From positions 2,571,001 through 2,635,000 of the forward strand of contig NZ_CP081155.1 of NCBI RefSeq assembly GCF_025141175.1: a stretch of DNA of 64,000 nt. The letters run 5' to 3'. The notes under the pieces were generated by a model. The model did no database searches. It was given only the letters and a program-made list of their open reading frames with translations, and was not told the DNA's origin. Of the stretch, positions 45,918 to 56,014 are shown in pieces (positions within the stretch are counted from its first letter, which is position 1; each line of letters begins with the position of its first letter). Source of the DNA: Jannaschia sp. M317. GTDB lineage: Bacteria > Pseudomonadota > Alphaproteobacteria > Rhodobacterales > Rhodobacteraceae. A program made the position numbers and the translations under genes.

Positions 45918-48900
45918 TCAGCTACAGCCGGAGGTTCCGCCGCAGGTGTTGCACTTCATGCAGGTGCCGTTGCGGACCAGCGTGTAGTTGCCGCATTCGC
46001 CACAAGCCTCGCCCTCATAGCCCTGCATCTTGGCCTTTGCGCGCGGGTCCAGTGCAGTGGCCATGGCCACGGTCGAGGTTTCGGTGGTCTTGACGGCCAC
46101 GGCGGTCTCACCGCTCACCAACTCTGCCGCGACCCGGTCGGCCCCGCCGCGCAGCGCGACCAGATCCTTGGGCAGACGCTTGCGCAGGTAACCAGACGAG
46201 GTGACCGACTTGATGACCTCCAGCGATTGCGATGCGGACGATCCGACCGGGGCCAGGTTTCCATCCTCGGCCCGCGCCTTCTCGGCTTCGCCGATGGAGT
46301 CGAACGTGGCCCCCTGCGGCTTTACGTGGGCCAGGTCTTCGCGGTCCAGATAGCTGACGGCCAGCTCGCGGAAGATGTAGTCCAGAACGCTCGTCGCGTT
46401 CTTGATCGAGTCGTTGCCCTGCACCATGCCCGCCGGTTCGAACTTGGTGAAGGTGAAGGCGTCCACGAACTCCTCCAGCGGGACGCCGTATTGCAGGCCC
46501 ACGCTGACGGCGATGGCGAAGTTGTTCATCATCGCCCGGAAGCCAGCGCCTTCCTTGTGCATGTCGATGAAGATTTCGCCCAGGTTGCCGTCCTTGTATT
46601 CACCGGTGCGCAGGTAAACCTTGTGCCCGCCAACGACGGCCTTCTGGGTATAGCCCTTGCGCCGTTCCGGCATCTTTTCGCGGTGCGAACGGACGATTTC
46701 CTTGACGATGACCTTTTCGATCACCTTCTCGGCCAGAACCTGCGCCTTGGCGGCAGGCGTCCCGCTTTCCAGAATCTCGGCGGCCTCGTCGTCATCCTCG
46801 ACCAGCGACGCGGCCAGCGGCTGCGACAGTTTGGAGCCGTCACGGTACAGCGCGTTGGCCTTCACGCCGAGGCTCCAGGACAGCTCATAAGCCGCCTTGC
46901 AGTCGTCGATCGTGGCGCCGTTGGGCATGTTGATCGTCTTGGAAATCGCCCCCGAGATGAACGACTGTGCCGCCGCCATCATGTGGATATGGCTGTCGAC
47001 GGACAAGAAGCGCTTGCCCTTTTTCCCGCAGGGGTTGGCGCAGTCGAAGACGTTCAGATGCGCCTCCTTCAGGCCCGGCGCGCCTTCCAGGGTCATCGTC
47101 CCGCAGACGTGGTCATTCGCCGCCTCGATCTCGGCCTTGGAGAAACCCAGGTGCCGCAGCAGGTCGAAGGTCGGATCGTTCAGCTTTGCCGCCGGAATGC
47201 CCAGCGTCTGCGTGCAAAATTCCGCGCCCAGGGTCCACTGGTTGAACACGAAGCGGATGTCGAAGGCCGAGGGCAGCGCGGCCTCGATCTTCTTGATCTC
47301 CGCCTGGCCGAAGCCGTGGCCGATCAGCGCAGTGTGATTGATGCCGGGTGCCTGCCCCAGCGATCCATGGCCCACCGCATAGGCGATGATCTCGGCGATC
47401 TGCGCCTCGCCATAGCCCAGCGTGCGCAGGGCGGCGGGAACCGACTGGTTGATGATCTTGAAGTAGCCGCCACCGGCCAGCTTCTTGAACTTCACCAGCG
47501 CGAAATCCGGCTCGATGCCCGTCGTGTCGCAATCCATGACCAGACCGATGGTGCCCGTGGGCGCAATCACGGTCGACTGCGCGTTGCGGTAGCCATGCGT
47601 CTCGCCCAGCTTGACGGCCTCGTCCCAGACTTCGCTTGCCAACGCGGCAAGACGCGCATCGGGACATCCAGCAATATCAAGGGGAACGGGGGCGACGTTC
47701 ACGTCCTCATACCCTTCGCGCAGGCCCTTGGACGCGGTGCGGTGGTTGCGCATCACGCGCAGCATATGATCGGCGTTCTTGGCGTAACCCGGAAACGGCC
47801 CCAGCTCTCCGGCCATTTCGGCCGAGGTGGCATAGGACGTGCCGGTCATCACAGCCGTCAACGCACCGCACAGCGCGCGCCCTTCACGGGAATCGTAGCC
47901 CAGGCCCAGGTTCATCAGCAGACCGCCGATGTTGGCATAGCCCAGACCCAGCGTGCGGAAATCATAGGACCGCTGCGCGATTTCCTTGGACGGAAACTGT
48001 GCCATGGCGACCGAAATTTCCAGCGTGATCGTCCAGAGCCGCGAGGCGTGGACATAGAGCTCGTGATCGAACTGCCCGTCCTCGCCGAGGAACTTCAGCA
48101 GGTTCATCGACGCCAGGTTACAGGCCGTGTCGTCCAGGAACATGTACTCCGAACAGGGGTTCGAGCCGCGGATCGCGCCGTCTTCCGGGCAGGTGTGCCA
48201 GGCGTTGACGGTGTCGTGGAACTGGATGCCGGGATCGGCGCAGGCCCAGGCGGCGTGGCCGACCTTGTCCCACAGATCGCGCGCCTTGACGGTGCGGGCA
48301 ACCTTGCCGTCGGTGCGGTTCGTCAGCTCCCAATCCGCGTCCTTTTCGACCGCATAGAGGAACGCGTCGGTGACCCGGACGGAGTTGTTGGAGTTCTGGC
48401 CAGAGACCGAGTTATAGGCCTCGCTGTCCCAATCGGTGTCGTAGGTCGGGAATTCGATGCTGTCATAGCCCTGGCGCGCGTACTGCAGCACGCGCATGAT
48501 GTAGGCTTCGGGGATCATGTGCTTTTTCGCGGCACGGATCACGCCCTTCAGGGTGTCGTTGACCGCCGGATCGCAGGCGTCGTCCAGCTTGCCGTCCCAG
48601 GCGCGCACGGCTTCCATGACTTTGGTCAGCTGCGCCTGATGCGCCTTGGACCCGGCGACCAGGGCCGCGACTTTCTGCTCTTCGATAACCTTCCAGTCGA
48701 TGAAGGCCTCGATATCGGGGTGGTCCATGTCGACGATGACCATCTTGGCCGCGCGCCGCGTGGTGCCGCCCGACTTGATCGCGCCCGCCGCACGGTCGCC
48801 GATCTTGAGGAAGCCCATCAGGCCCGACGATTTGCCGCCGCCCGACAGGGCCTCGCCCTCGCCGCGCAGATGGCTGAAGTTGGTGCCCGTGCCCGAGCCG

Positions 48901-49580
48901 TATTTGAACAGCCGTGCCTCGCGGACCCACAGATCCATGATGCCGCCGTCGTTCACCAGGTCGTCGTCGACCGACTGGATGAAACAGGCGTGGGGCTGCG
49001 GGTGCTCATAGCTGGACTTGGACCGCGTCAGCTTGCCGGTCTTGGGGTCGACATAGTGGTGCCCCTGCGCTGGGCCGTCGATGCCATAGGCCCAGTGCAG
49101 GCCGGTGTTGAACCACTGCGGCGAATTCGGCGCGCCCATCTGGCGGGCCAGCATCACGCGCATTTCGTCGAAATAGGCGCGGGCGTCGTCCTCGCTGGTG
49201 AAATAGCCACCCTTCCAACCCCAATAGGCCCAGGCCCCTGCCAGACGGTCAAACACCTGCTTGGACGACGTCTCGCCGCCAAAGCGGTCTTCTTCTGGCA
49301 GTTCGGCCAAGGCGGCCTCGTCGGGGACGGATCGCCACAGAAACTCCGGCACGTCCTTTTCGCGGACGGCCTTCAGGCGGGCGGGCACCCCGGCCTTGCG
49401 GAAGTATTTCTGCGCAATGACGTCAGAGGCAACCTGGCTCCAGCCTTCGGGAATCTCGACGGCGTCCAGACGGAAAACGACCGTGCCGTCGGGATTCTTG
49501 ATCTCGGACGTCGTGGTCGTGAAGGCAAGCGCCGCGTAGGCGTCTTTGCCCGCCTCAGTGAGTTTCCGTTCCAGCCGCAT
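45918..49580 (-). CDS. nrdJ: Class II (adenosylcobalamin-dependent) ribonucleotide reductase
   Basis: The 1220-residue enzyme makes deoxyribonucleotides and needs coenzyme B12 but no oxygen. The catalytic core shows [18 protein letters not shown], and the active-site serine/proline loop [19 protein letters not shown]. The C-terminal zinc ribbon is [28 protein letters not shown], with redox cysteines at the end. No partner subunit is needed or seen. Candidate NrdR boxes and a DnaA-box match lie upstream. No cobalamin riboswitch was recognised in the 5' region. Confidence 0.97.
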   Translation of the reverse strand: MRLERKLTEAGKDAYAALAFTTTTSEIKNPDGTVVFRLDAVEIPEGWSQVASDVIAQKYFRKAGVPARLKAVREKDVPEFLWRSVPDEAALAELPEEDRFGGETSSKQVFDRLAGAWAYWGWKGGYFTSEDDARAYFDEMRVMLARQMGAPNSPQWFNTGLHWAYGIDGPAQGHHYVDPKTGKLTRSKSSYEHPQPHACFIQSVDDDLVNDGGIMDLWVREARLFKYGSGTGTNFSHLRGEGEALSGGGKSSGLMGFLKIGDRAAGAIKSGGTTRRAAKMVIVDMDHPDIEAFIDWKVIEEQKVAALVAGSKAHQAQLTKVMEAVRAWDGKLDDACDPAVNDTLKGVIRAAKKHMIPEAYIMRVLQYARQGYDSIEFPTYDTDWDSEAYNSVSGQNSNNSVRVTDAFLYAVEKDADWELTNRTDGKVARTVKARDLWDKVGHAAWACADPGIQFHDTVNAWHTCPEDGAIRGSNPCSEYMFLDDTACNLASMNLLKFLGEDGQFDHELYVHASRLWTITLEISVAMAQFPSKEIAQRSYDFRTLGLGYANIGGLLMNLGLGYDSREGRALCGALTAVMTGTSYATSAEMAGELGPFPGYAKNADHMLRVMRNHRTASKGLREGYEDVNVAPVPLDIAGCPDARLAALASEVWDEAVKLGETHGYRNAQSTVIAPTGTIGLVMDCDTTGIEPDFALVKFKKLAGGGYFKIINQSVPAALRTLGYGEAQIAEIIAYAVGHGSLGQAPGINHTALIGHGFGQAEIKKIEAALPSAFDIRFVFNQWTLGAEFCTQTLGIPAAKLNDPTFDLLRHLGFSKAEIEAANDHVCGTMTLEGAPGLKEAHLNVFDCANPCGKKGKRFLSVDSHIHMMAAAQSFISGAISKTINMPNGATIDDCKAAYELSWSLGVKANALYRDGSKLSQPLAASLVEDDDEAAEILESGTPAAKAQVLAEKVIEKVIVKEIVRSHREKMPERRKGYTQKAVVGGHKVYLRTGEYKDGNLGEIFIDMHKEGAGFRAMMNNFAIAVSVGLQYGVPLEEFVDAFTFTKFEPAGMVQGNDSIKNATSVLDYIFRELAVSYLDREDLAHVKPQGATFDSIGEAEKARAEDGNLAPVGSSASQSLEVIKSVTSSGYLRKRLPKDLVALRGGADRVAAELVSGETAVAVKTTETSTVAMATALDPRAKAKMQGYEGEACGECGNYTLVRNGTCMKCNTCGGTSGCS

Positions 49581-49740
49581 CTGTCGTGATCCCTATCGTC
49601 AGTTTGTCTATCCGGCCGTCCCGTGAGGTGGACGGCTGCTTGCCCTGTGTGGTGGCGCCGCGCACAACGACAAATGATCCGAACCGAAGTTCGAAGGCAT
49701 TTCCATTTGTCATCAAGCGCCTGCTCGCCTGTCCAACGTG

Positions 49741-49756
49741 CCACTATATGTAGTGG
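49741..49756. promoter_or_regulatory. NrdR box 1 upstream of nrdJ
   Basis: CCACTATATGTAGTGG is a 16-base near-palindrome fitting the NrdR box (ACACTATATATAGTGT-like), about 160 bases before the nrdJ ATG. NrdR represses ribonucleotide reductase genes through ATP/dATP sensing. Confidence 0.75.
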
Positions 49757-49771
49757 CTTCGCCCGACGACC

Positions 49772-49787
49772 ACACTAATGGATGACA
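49772..49787. promoter_or_regulatory. Weaker NrdR box 2 upstream of nrdJ
   Basis: ACACTAATGGATGACA shares the CACTA half-site with box 1 and starts exactly 31 bases from it, three helical turns. Paired boxes at this spacing are the usual NrdR arrangement. The second half is poorly conserved. Confidence 0.5.
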
Positions 49788-50089
49788 GAATGGTGACGCG
49801 TCAATGTGGATAACGGGGATAACCCTGAATCATTTTTCTTGACTTGCGCGGTGCCCATCCGTCCCGCCGACTGCCGCGAAAAACGACGCTTATGGATCAA
49901 CAAGATACTCCGATCCGCCCCGAATCTGCGCCGCACCCCAGCCGATGCACAATCACCACAATCCCCGCTCAGCCCCCTCGGACACGCCCCGTCCCCGCCC
50001 CCCCCTGTGGAGGAATCGGGCGCCGCGCGGTCGCTTGACGCGACATCACGCGGACCGCAAAACACCACGACCAGACCCGGAGGAAGCCC
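49788..50089. other. Intergenic region between nrdJ and ybaK, with a DnaA-box match
   Basis: TGTGGATAA at 49805-49813 is an exact DnaA box (TTATCCACA on the minus strand), followed at 49815-49822 by GGGGATAA, a degenerate second copy. The rest is low in recognisable signals. A 48-codon open frame starting at 49892 has no ribosome-binding site or family resemblance and is not called. A GGAGGA before 50090 belongs to ybaK. Confidence 0.5.
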
Positions 50090-50572
50090 ATGTCCAAGAG
50101 TGTTGCGCGCGTCGAAACCGCGGCCAAGGCCGCCGGTCTGGACATCACGGTGCAGCGCATGCCCGACAGCACGCGCACCGCACAAGAGGCGGCGGCGGCC
50201 TGCGGATGCGCGGTCGCTCAGATCGTGAAATCCATGATCTTCGAAGGCCAGAACAGTGGAACGCTCAAGCTGTTGCTGGTCAGTGGCGACAGGACCGTGG
50301 ACCTGGACCAGGCCGCGCTGCACCTGGGAGAGCCGCTGTCACGGGCCGACCCCAAACGCGTCCGGTCCGAGACCGGATTCGCCATCGGCGGCGTTGCCCC
50401 CATCGGTCATCTTTCGATGCGGGACTGCTGGATGGATGCCGCGCTGCTGTCGCAAGAAACCGTCTGGGCGGCTGCGGGGGCACCGAACGCGGTCTTCTGC
50501 GTGGTCCCCGATGCGCTGCGCCGGGCGTCGCAGGCGCAGGTGTTGGATTTCGACCGAGCGAGCGGCGATTGA
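50090..50572 (+). CDS. ybaK: YbaK/EbsC-type aminoacyl-tRNA deacylase
   Basis: The 160-residue protein has the YbaK/ProX editing fold, with TAQEAAAACGCAVAQIVKSMIF, the basic residue region KLLLVSGDRTVDL and FAIGGVAPIGH near the active site. Such proteins hydrolyse mischarged tRNAs, most often Cys-tRNA(Pro) or Ala-tRNA(Pro). A GGAGGA precedes the ATG. It lies next to, and opposite, a tRNA-Pro gene. Confidence 0.88.
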   Translation: MSKSVARVETAAKAAGLDITVQRMPDSTRTAQEAAAACGCAVAQIVKSMIFEGQNSGTLKLLLVSGDRTVDLDQAALHLGEPLSRADPKRVRSETGFAIGGVAPIGHLSMRDCWMDAALLSQETVWAAAGAPNAVFCVVPDALRRASQAQVLDFDRASGD

Positions 50573-50580
50573 AATCAAAG

Positions 50581-50657
50581 TGGTCGGGGCGAGAAGATTC
50601 GAACTTCCGACCCCCTGTACCCAAAACAGGTGCGCTACCAGGCTGCGCCACGCCCCG
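50581..50657 (-). tRNA. tRNA-Pro (anticodon UGG)
   Basis: The 77-base gene includes an encoded CCA (50581-50583). The acceptor stem CGGGGCG pairs with CGCCCCG. The anticodon loop TTTGGGT on a CCTGT/ACAGG stem gives anticodon TGG. The T arm has GTTCGAATC. It reads CCA and other proline codons. Confidence 0.95.
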
Positions 50658-50698
50658 ACTGCGCGCCGACTAGCACCCCCCGCACAGGAAGGAAAGCC

Positions 50699-51184
50699 TC
50701 AGTCGCAGGGCCAGACCGATCCGTCTTGCGGCATTGCCGGCGACCGTAGCTGATCGCCCGCTTCGATCCCCAGAACCGCCGCCATGCCGCCGTTCAACTC
50801 CAGCACCGCGCGGGCGGGAACCTCGGACAGGATCACGGTCTCATCCCGGGGCTGTGCCTCGGCGTGAACCTTTACGACGGTTCCGGTTTCATCGACGAAA
50901 ATCATGTCCAGAGGGATCAGCGTGTTGCGCATCCAGAATCCCAGTTGCTGGGTCCGATCGTAGACGAACAGCATTCCCGCCATCCGGGCCATCGACTCTC
51001 GGAACATCAGACCACGGGCCTGGTCTTCTGGGGTCAGGGCCAGTTCGACGCGGAACCGGGCGGATCCCCAATCGCCCCGCAGGTCGACACGACTGTCCGA
51101 ACAGGCGGCCTGGACCGTACCCGAAACCGCAAGAACCATCACCGCCGCAGCGGCAAGGGCCCTCAGACCATGTAGTATTCCCAT
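50699..51184 (-). CDS. Exported DUF192 protein
   Basis: The 161-residue protein has a signal peptide (about residues 1-26, ending VQA) and a DUF192 domain. The domain shows FRVELALTPEDQARGLMFRESM, MLFVYDRTQQLGFWMRNTLIPLDMIFVDETG and VLELNGGMA. Its function is unknown; the family occurs widely in bacteria and archaea. Its 5' end overlaps the 3' end of the cold-shock gene by 22 bases, so the two are co-transcribed. Confidence 0.85.
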   Translation of the reverse strand: MGILHGLRALAAAAVMVLAVSGTVQAACSDSRVDLRGDWGSARFRVELALTPEDQARGLMFRESMARMAGMLFVYDRTQQLGFWMRNTLIPLDMIFVDETGTVVKVHAEAQPRDETVILSEVPARAVLELNGGMAAVLGIEAGDQLRSPAMPQDGSVWPCD

Positions 51185-51726
51185 CGCCGCACCTCTACCG
51201 CCAACTCTCCGCGCGCGCCGTCGATGGCACGCAGGCAGATTGCCTCTCCGGGGGCGAGGTCCGCAAGACCGAAGCGGCGCAACACTTCGATGTGAATGAA
51301 GATGTCGCTGTCATGGCCAAAGGCATTCGCAAACCCGAAGCCCTTGGACTTATCGAACCATTTCACCCGTGCGGGCAGAAACGGCAGGTCCTGCGAATAG
51401 GGCTGAAGGTATTCCGGTACATCGTTTCCGACGTAGGCGATTTCTTCGGGCTCCGGCGGGGTGATCGACAGGATCTCGACGGCCTGCAGGCCGCGATCAC
51501 TGGCCTGGATGCGCAGGGAGATCTCGCTCCCGTCCGCGACAGAACTCTGGCCAAAGTTGCGCAGAACATTGACATGAAGAAGCACGTCCCGGTCCGCACC
51601 ATCGGAGACGATAAAGCCAAAGCCGCGGGCGGCGTCGAACCACTTCACCCGGCCCGAGACAACCTCGCCCTGTGTTCCCGTGCCGACGGCGTCCTGATCT
51701 GTGGCGCTGCTCACAACGTCCCTCAT
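51163..51726 (-). CDS. Double cold-shock domain protein
   Basis: The 187-residue protein holds two cold-shock domains, each with RNP1-like motifs: GRVKWFDAARGFGFI (from about residue 26) and ARVKWFDKSKGFGFA (from about residue 119). An acidic/proline linker (PPEPEEIAYVGNDVPEYLQPYSQ) joins them. Single CspA proteins are about 70 residues; double forms are known in Alphaproteobacteria. It likely binds single-stranded nucleic acid. Confidence 0.92.
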   Translation of the reverse strand: MRDVVSSATDQDAVGTGTQGEVVSGRVKWFDAARGFGFIVSDGADRDVLLHVNVLRNFGQSSVADGSEISLRIQASDRGLQAVEILSITPPEPEEIAYVGNDVPEYLQPYSQDLPFLPARVKWFDKSKGFGFANAFGHDSDIFIHIEVLRRFGLADLAPGEAICLRAIDGARGELAVEVRRWEYYMV

Positions 51727-51864
51727 TGGTTTGGATCGATGTTGTTATCGTTAACACAAGCGGTCGTGATATCCGCCTCGGACCTGGGAACAAGACCGTT
51801 TCTGTCATGCCGCAGCGGCAGCTTCAATGGTGCGTGCCGACTTGAACAGCCCAGAACGCAGCAT

Positions 51865-52476
51865 TCAGGGGTTGAGGCGTGAAACCGCCCAATGCGCACA
51901 GTCGTTGTGCGTTTTTGTCCAGCGGAATCGGTCATGCAGCCGGAAGGCGCCGTCCGCCCAGAACTCGATTTCAACGGGGCGGATTCGGAACCCGCCCCAG
52001 AACGGCGGCCGCTCCGGGTTGGTCCCCTGGGTGGCCGTCACGCGCGCCACCTCGGCCATCAGCGCGGTGCGACTTTCCAACGGGCGCGACTGCGCCGACG
52101 CCCAGGCCCCAAGGCGCGACTTCAGACTGCGCGACATGTAGTAGGCATCGGCCTGCGCATCCTCGACCCGCTCGACCGGACCCCGGACCCGGATCTGACG
52201 CCGCAGGCTTTTCCAATGCATCACAAAGGCGGCTTTCGGCGTCTGCGCCAATTCCTGCCCCTTCGTGCCATCGAAGTTGGTGTAGAAGACGAAGGCATCG
52301 GCCTCGATCTCCTTGAGCAGGACCATCCGCACGTTCGGCAACCCATCGGGGTCGACGGTGGCCAGCGCGATGGCGTTCGGATCTTCGGCCTCCGTGCGGG
52401 TCGCTTCGTCCAACCAGCCCTGCGCCAACTGGAAGGGGTCCTCACCGGCGAAAATCCCGCTGCGATCCGCTGCCAT
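51865..52476 (-). CDS. pdxH: Pyridoxamine 5'-phosphate oxidase
   Basis: The 203-residue FMN enzyme makes pyridoxal phosphate from PNP or PMP. Family blocks include [59 protein letters not shown] and the C-terminal [29 protein letters not shown]. Length is typical. It is divergent from fabI. Confidence 0.95.
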   Translation of the reverse strand: MAADRSGIFAGEDPFQLAQGWLDEATRTEAEDPNAIALATVDPDGLPNVRMVLLKEIEADAFVFYTNFDGTKGQELAQTPKAAFVMHWKSLRRQIRVRGPVERVEDAQADAYYMSRSLKSRLGAWASAQSRPLESRTALMAEVARVTATQGTNPERPPFWGGFRIRPVEIEFWADGAFRLHDRFRWTKTHNDCAHWAVSRLNP

Positions 52477-52570
52477 GCTGTCCTGCCTTCCGTAAACCTT
52501 GCCGCCCTAACGGCAATCGCCTAAAGCCTGCGACAACGCAAGCATCGGGCACAGCAATCGGGGGTGGACC

Positions 52571-53386
52571 ATGTCGGGACTTATGGCGGGCAAGCGCGGG
52601 CTGATCATGGGGCTTGCCAACGACAAGTCCATCGCGTGGGGCATCGCGCAGGCCTGCGCCGAACAGGGCGCAGAACTGGCGTTCAGCTATCAGGGCGAGG
52701 CGTTGAAAAAGCGCGTCGATCCGCTGGCCGCGAAACTGGGATCGTCGCTGGTGCTGCCGTGCGATGTGGGCGACGGGGCCTCGATCGACGCCCTCTTCGA
52801 CAGCCTGAAGGACCATTGGGACAGCCTGGACTTCGTGGTCCACGCCATCGGCTTTTCCGACAAGTCGGAACTGCGCGGCCGCTATCTGGACACCTCGCTC
52901 GACAACTTCCTGATGACCATGAACATCTCGGTCTATTCCTTCACCGCCGTGCTGCAACGCGCCGAAAAGATGATGACCAACGGCGGTTCGGCCCTGACGC
53001 TGTCCTACTACGGTGCCGAAAAGGTCATGCCCCATTACAACGTGATGGGCCTGGCCAAGGCGGCGCTGGAATCCTCGGTGCAATACCTGTCCGAGGATCT
53101 GGGCAAGGACGGCATCCGCGTGAACGCCATTTCGGCGGGCACCATCAAGACGCTTGCCGCCTCCGGCATCGGTGATTTCCGCTACATCCTGAAATGGAAC
53201 GAAAACAACTCTCCGCTGCGGCGCACCGTGACGCAGGAAGAGGTGGGCAAATCGGCGATGTACCTTCTGTCTGATCTGTCGTCGGCGGTCACCGGGACGA
53301 TCCACCACGTCGATGCCGGCTACCACGTTGTCGGCATGAAAAACCCCGAAGCCCCCGACATCACGTTGGACAAGAAAGCCCCCTGA
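52571..53386 (+). CDS. fabI: Enoyl-[acyl-carrier-protein] reductase FabI
   Basis: The 271-residue SDR-type enzyme reduces enoyl-ACP with NADH in the last step of the fatty acid elongation cycle. It has the NAD motif GLANDKSIAWGIA, and the catalytic tyrosine and lysine in YYGAEKVMPHYNVMGLAKAALE (Y-x6-K). Length matches FabI. Its stop overlaps the ATG of the next gene, encoding a LysE-type exporter, by one base. Confidence 0.94.
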   Translation: MSGLMAGKRGLIMGLANDKSIAWGIAQACAEQGAELAFSYQGEALKKRVDPLAAKLGSSLVLPCDVGDGASIDALFDSLKDHWDSLDFVVHAIGFSDKSELRGRYLDTSLDNFLMTMNISVYSFTAVLQRAEKMMTNGGSALTLSYYGAEKVMPHYNVMGLAKAALESSVQYLSEDLGKDGIRVNAISAGTIKTLAASGIGDFRYILKWNENNSPLRRTVTQEEVGKSAMYLLSDLSSAVTGTIHHVDAGYHVVGMKNPEAPDITLDKKAP

Positions 53387-54000
53387 TGGAGGTGTTGACC
53401 GCCGGACATCTGCTGGCGTTCAACGCAGCGCTGTTCCTTGCCATGGCGGGTCCGGGGCCTGCGTTCGTGCTCTGTGTGCAGTCCAGCCTGCGCGGGGGCC
53501 GCAAGGAAGGCATCCTGACCGGTGCCGGTCTGGCCGTGATGGCCGGGCTCTGGACGCTGGCGGCCCTTCTGGGTCTGGAAACCCTGTTCGCGACCTTCCC
53601 TGCGGCCTACACCGTTCTGCGGATCAGCGGCGCCGTATTGGTTCTGGCCTTTGCGATCCACACCTGGCGCACGGCATCGACCCCCGTCGGCACGGCCGCC
53701 GCGATTTCGTCCCGGCGCGCGTTTTTGCGGGGTTTCCTCGTGAATCTTGGCAACCCCAAAAGCATTCTGTTTGCCGCGGGTGTTTTGCTGGTCATCTTTC
53801 CGCCCGGCCTGTCTGCGGCCGAGATGGGGCTGATCACCGTCAACCACATCGTCCTTGAAATGATCGTCTACACCGGCCTTGCCGTGTTGCTGAACCACCC
53901 GGCGGTGCAGATGCGCTATCTTGCGTGGAAACCGGTGATCGCCAAGGCGACGGCGGTCGTGCTGGGCGGCTTGGGCCTGCGTCTTCTGGTGACCTCATGA
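53386..54000 (+). CDS. LysE family translocator
   Basis: The 204-residue inner-membrane protein has about six hydrophobic segments and the family signature AMAGPGPAFVLCVQSSLRGGRKEGILTGAGLAVM, then NLGNPKSILFAAGVL. Export of an amino acid or related metabolite is expected, but the substrate is unknown. It is translationally coupled to fabI. Confidence 0.87.
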   Translation: MEVLTAGHLLAFNAALFLAMAGPGPAFVLCVQSSLRGGRKEGILTGAGLAVMAGLWTLAALLGLETLFATFPAAYTVLRISGAVLVLAFAIHTWRTASTPVGTAAAISSRRAFLRGFLVNLGNPKSILFAAGVLLVIFPPGLSAAEMGLITVNHIVLEMIVYTGLAVLLNHPAVQMRYLAWKPVIAKATAVVLGGLGLRLLVTS

Positions 54001-54074
54001 CGGGCCGATCCTTCTGGTCCGGCCCCTGCCCGACCCTGCCCGATTTACCGGCCCGCCCGACTTAGGAGAGTGAC

Positions 54075-54578
54075 ATGTCCGAAAAACTGCCCCACGAAAA
54101 AGGCTTTCACATCAGCTGGGACCAAATCCATCGCGACAGCCGTGCCCTGGCCTGGCGCCTGGACGGACGCGGCCCCGACGGCGGTGCATGGAAGGCGATC
54201 GTGGCGATCACCCGCGGCGGCATGGCCCCGGCCATGATCATCGCGCGCGAACTGGACATCCGTCTGGTCGATACGATCTCGATCAAATCCTACGACCACC
54301 AATCCCAGGGCGAGGCGCAGGTCCTGTCGAAACCCGACGACGCCATGGTCGGCGACGGCACCGGCGTTCTGGTGATCGACGACCTGGTCGACAGCGGCAA
54401 GACATTGGAAGTGGTGCGCAAGATGTATCCCAACGCGCATTTCGCAACCGTCTACGCCAAACCCAAGGGCGAGCCGATGGTCGACACCTTCATCACCGGC
54501 GTCAGCCAGGACACATGGATCTTTTTCCCTTGGGATATGGCGCTTCAATACGTCCAACCCTATCGCGGCAAGGACTGA
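54075..54578 (+). CDS. gpt: Xanthine(-guanine) phosphoribosyltransferase
   Basis: The 167-residue enzyme transfers phosphoribose from PRPP to xanthine or guanine for purine salvage. The PRPP-binding motif is [15 protein letters not shown], with [23 protein letters not shown] upstream and DTWIFFPWD near the end. Length and blocks match Gpt. A GGAG precedes the ATG. Confidence 0.92.
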   Translation: MSEKLPHEKGFHISWDQIHRDSRALAWRLDGRGPDGGAWKAIVAITRGGMAPAMIIARELDIRLVDTISIKSYDHQSQGEAQVLSKPDDAMVGDGTGVLVIDDLVDSGKTLEVVRKMYPNAHFATVYAKPKGEPMVDTFITGVSQDTWIFFPWDMALQYVQPYRGKD

Positions 54579-54583
54579 AACGA

Positions 54584-54621
54584 GCGCACCGTTTGCGGTC
54601 ACCGATACCGCAAGGGTGCGC
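54584..54621. terminator. Large hairpin between convergent gpt and P450 genes
   Basis: Two consecutive stems, GCGCACC/GGTGCGC (outer) and TTGCGGT/ACCGCAA (inner), enclose a seven-base loop. It lies six bases past the gpt stop and before the convergent P450 gene end. No T-tract follows on either side, so termination would need Rho, or the hairpin protects the 3' end. Confidence 0.45.
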
Positions 54622-54658
54622 AAATCGCGTCGGACGGAAATCCGACCTGGATCACCCG

Positions 54659-56014
54659 TCAGTACCCCCCCGATATGCGCCGGGTCAGACGGAGTCGAAT
54701 GCCGTCTTGCGCCCGCACCGTCAGATGGGCCACCGGCACTGGTGGCGGCCCCACCGGTTCCAGCCGGAAGGCACCGACCATGCGCGACAACAGCAATACC
54801 CCCTCGGCCATGGCAAAGCCCGCGCCGGTGCAGACACGCGGCCCCGTGCTGAACGGCATATAGGCCGCGCGCTGGCTGTCCGCTGTCTGGGGTCGGGACC
54901 AGCGCAGCGGGTCGAAGCCGTCGGGATTTTCCCACAGCCGCTCGTGCCGATGCAGGTGCCAGGGGCTCAGCACAACCTGCGCGCCCTTGGGCGCAGACCG
55001 GCCCCGGAACACCTCCGGCTGGACCGTCTCGCGCACCATCATCGGCACAGGCGGATACAGCCGCAGCGTCTCGCGGAATACGTCCCGCGTCAGGGGCAGA
55101 CGGCTCAGCTGTCCCAGGTCGAAGGCGTCCCAGTCCACCGGTGTCTCTGCCGCGACCCGTTCCTGAAAATCCTCATGCGTGGCAAGCAGATAGAGAGCCC
55201 AGGCCAAAGCAGAAGCCGAGGTTTCGTGTCCCGCCAGGAAAAAGATCGCGACCTGATCCACCATCTCTTCGGGGCTGAACAGATGCCCGGTTTCCGGGTC
55301 CGCAAAGGTCATGATCTTGGTCGCCAGATCATCGGGCGCGGTGCCCTGCGCGATCTCCTCGCGGCGTCGGTCCACCAGCGCCGCGAGGCTGCCCCTGATG
55401 GCCGCCGCCGCCGACAGCGTCCGCCGTCGGTGCAACCGCGGCACCCAGCGGGGCAACGGGATCAGGGCCGCCAGGTTCAAAAGCGGCTGCGTCCGTTGAT
55501 AGTCGCGGAACTGACGAAAGACTTGCGCGGCCAACCGATCCTCGATCGGGACGGAAAACAGCGTGCGAAAGATCACGTCGGCGGCGGCATAACTCGCCAC
55601 CTCCTCCACCTCCTGCTCGCCCTCCTCCAGGCGGGTCACCATGGCGGCGGCGGCATCCTTCATCGCCGGAAACGCATCCCGCAAGCGCCCCTTCCCAAAG
55701 GCCGGATCAATGATCCGTCGCTGCCGCTTCCACTCTTCTCCGTTGGTCACAAAGACCGACCGCCCCAGCAACGGGGCCAACCCTTCGCGGACGCGGTCGG
55801 ACTTTGGAAAGTCATCGGGACGCTGTTTCAGGACAAGATCCAGAAGGGCCGGATCATTCATCATGTAGCTGCGGAAAAACGGCGTCCGAAACTCGGCCAT
55901 CCAGGCCCGATACAGGCGCGCGGGCTGTGCCGACAGGATGTCGCGCCGAAACCGCCGACCGTATTCCAGCAGCCCCACCCGGTCCGGGCGCGGCTGGGGT
56001 TTGGGGGGGGTCAT
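54659..56014 (-). CDS. Cytochrome P450
   Basis: The 451-residue soluble monooxygenase has the I-helix oxygen motif AGHETSASA, the K-helix ExxR (ETLRLYPPVPMM), and the haem-thiolate loop FSTGPRVCTGAGFAMAEG with the ligand cysteine. The arrangement resembles bacterial CYP families close to fatty acid hydroxylases. The substrate and redox partner are unknown; no ferredoxin or reductase gene is adjacent. It overlaps the end of the membrane-hydrolase gene by four bases. Confidence 0.92.
   Translation of the reverse strand: MTPPKPQPRPDRVGLLEYGRRFRRDILSAQPARLYRAWMAEFRTPFFRSYMMNDPALLDLVLKQRPDDFPKSDRVREGLAPLLGRSVFVTNGEEWKRQRRIIDPAFGKGRLRDAFPAMKDAAAAMVTRLEEGEQEVEEVASYAAADVIFRTLFSVPIEDRLAAQVFRQFRDYQRTQPLLNLAALIPLPRWVPRLHRRRTLSAAAAIRGSLAALVDRRREEIAQGTAPDDLATKIMTFADPETGHLFSPEEMVDQVAIFFLAGHETSASALAWALYLLATHEDFQERVAAETPVDWDAFDLGQLSRLPLTRDVFRETLRLYPPVPMMVRETVQPEVFRGRSAPKGAQVVLSPWHLHRHERLWENPDGFDPLRWSRPQTADSQRAAYMPFSTGPRVCTGAGFAMAEGVLLLSRMVGAFRLEPVGPPPVPVAHLTVRAQDGIRLRLTRRISGGY

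Noticed and set aside
46227..49589. Open frame of over 1100 codons antisense to nrdJ
   Set aside because: It mirrors nrdJ exactly, has no family resemblance and is explained by high GC at third positions keeping the opposite frame open.
49581..49800. Cobalamin riboswitch before nrdJ
   Set aside because: No B12-box-like conserved core or the expected long folded leader was seen.
49892..50038. Possible 48-codon gene upstream of ybaK
   Set aside because: No ribosome-binding site and a Pro/Arg/Thr-rich product resembling no known family.
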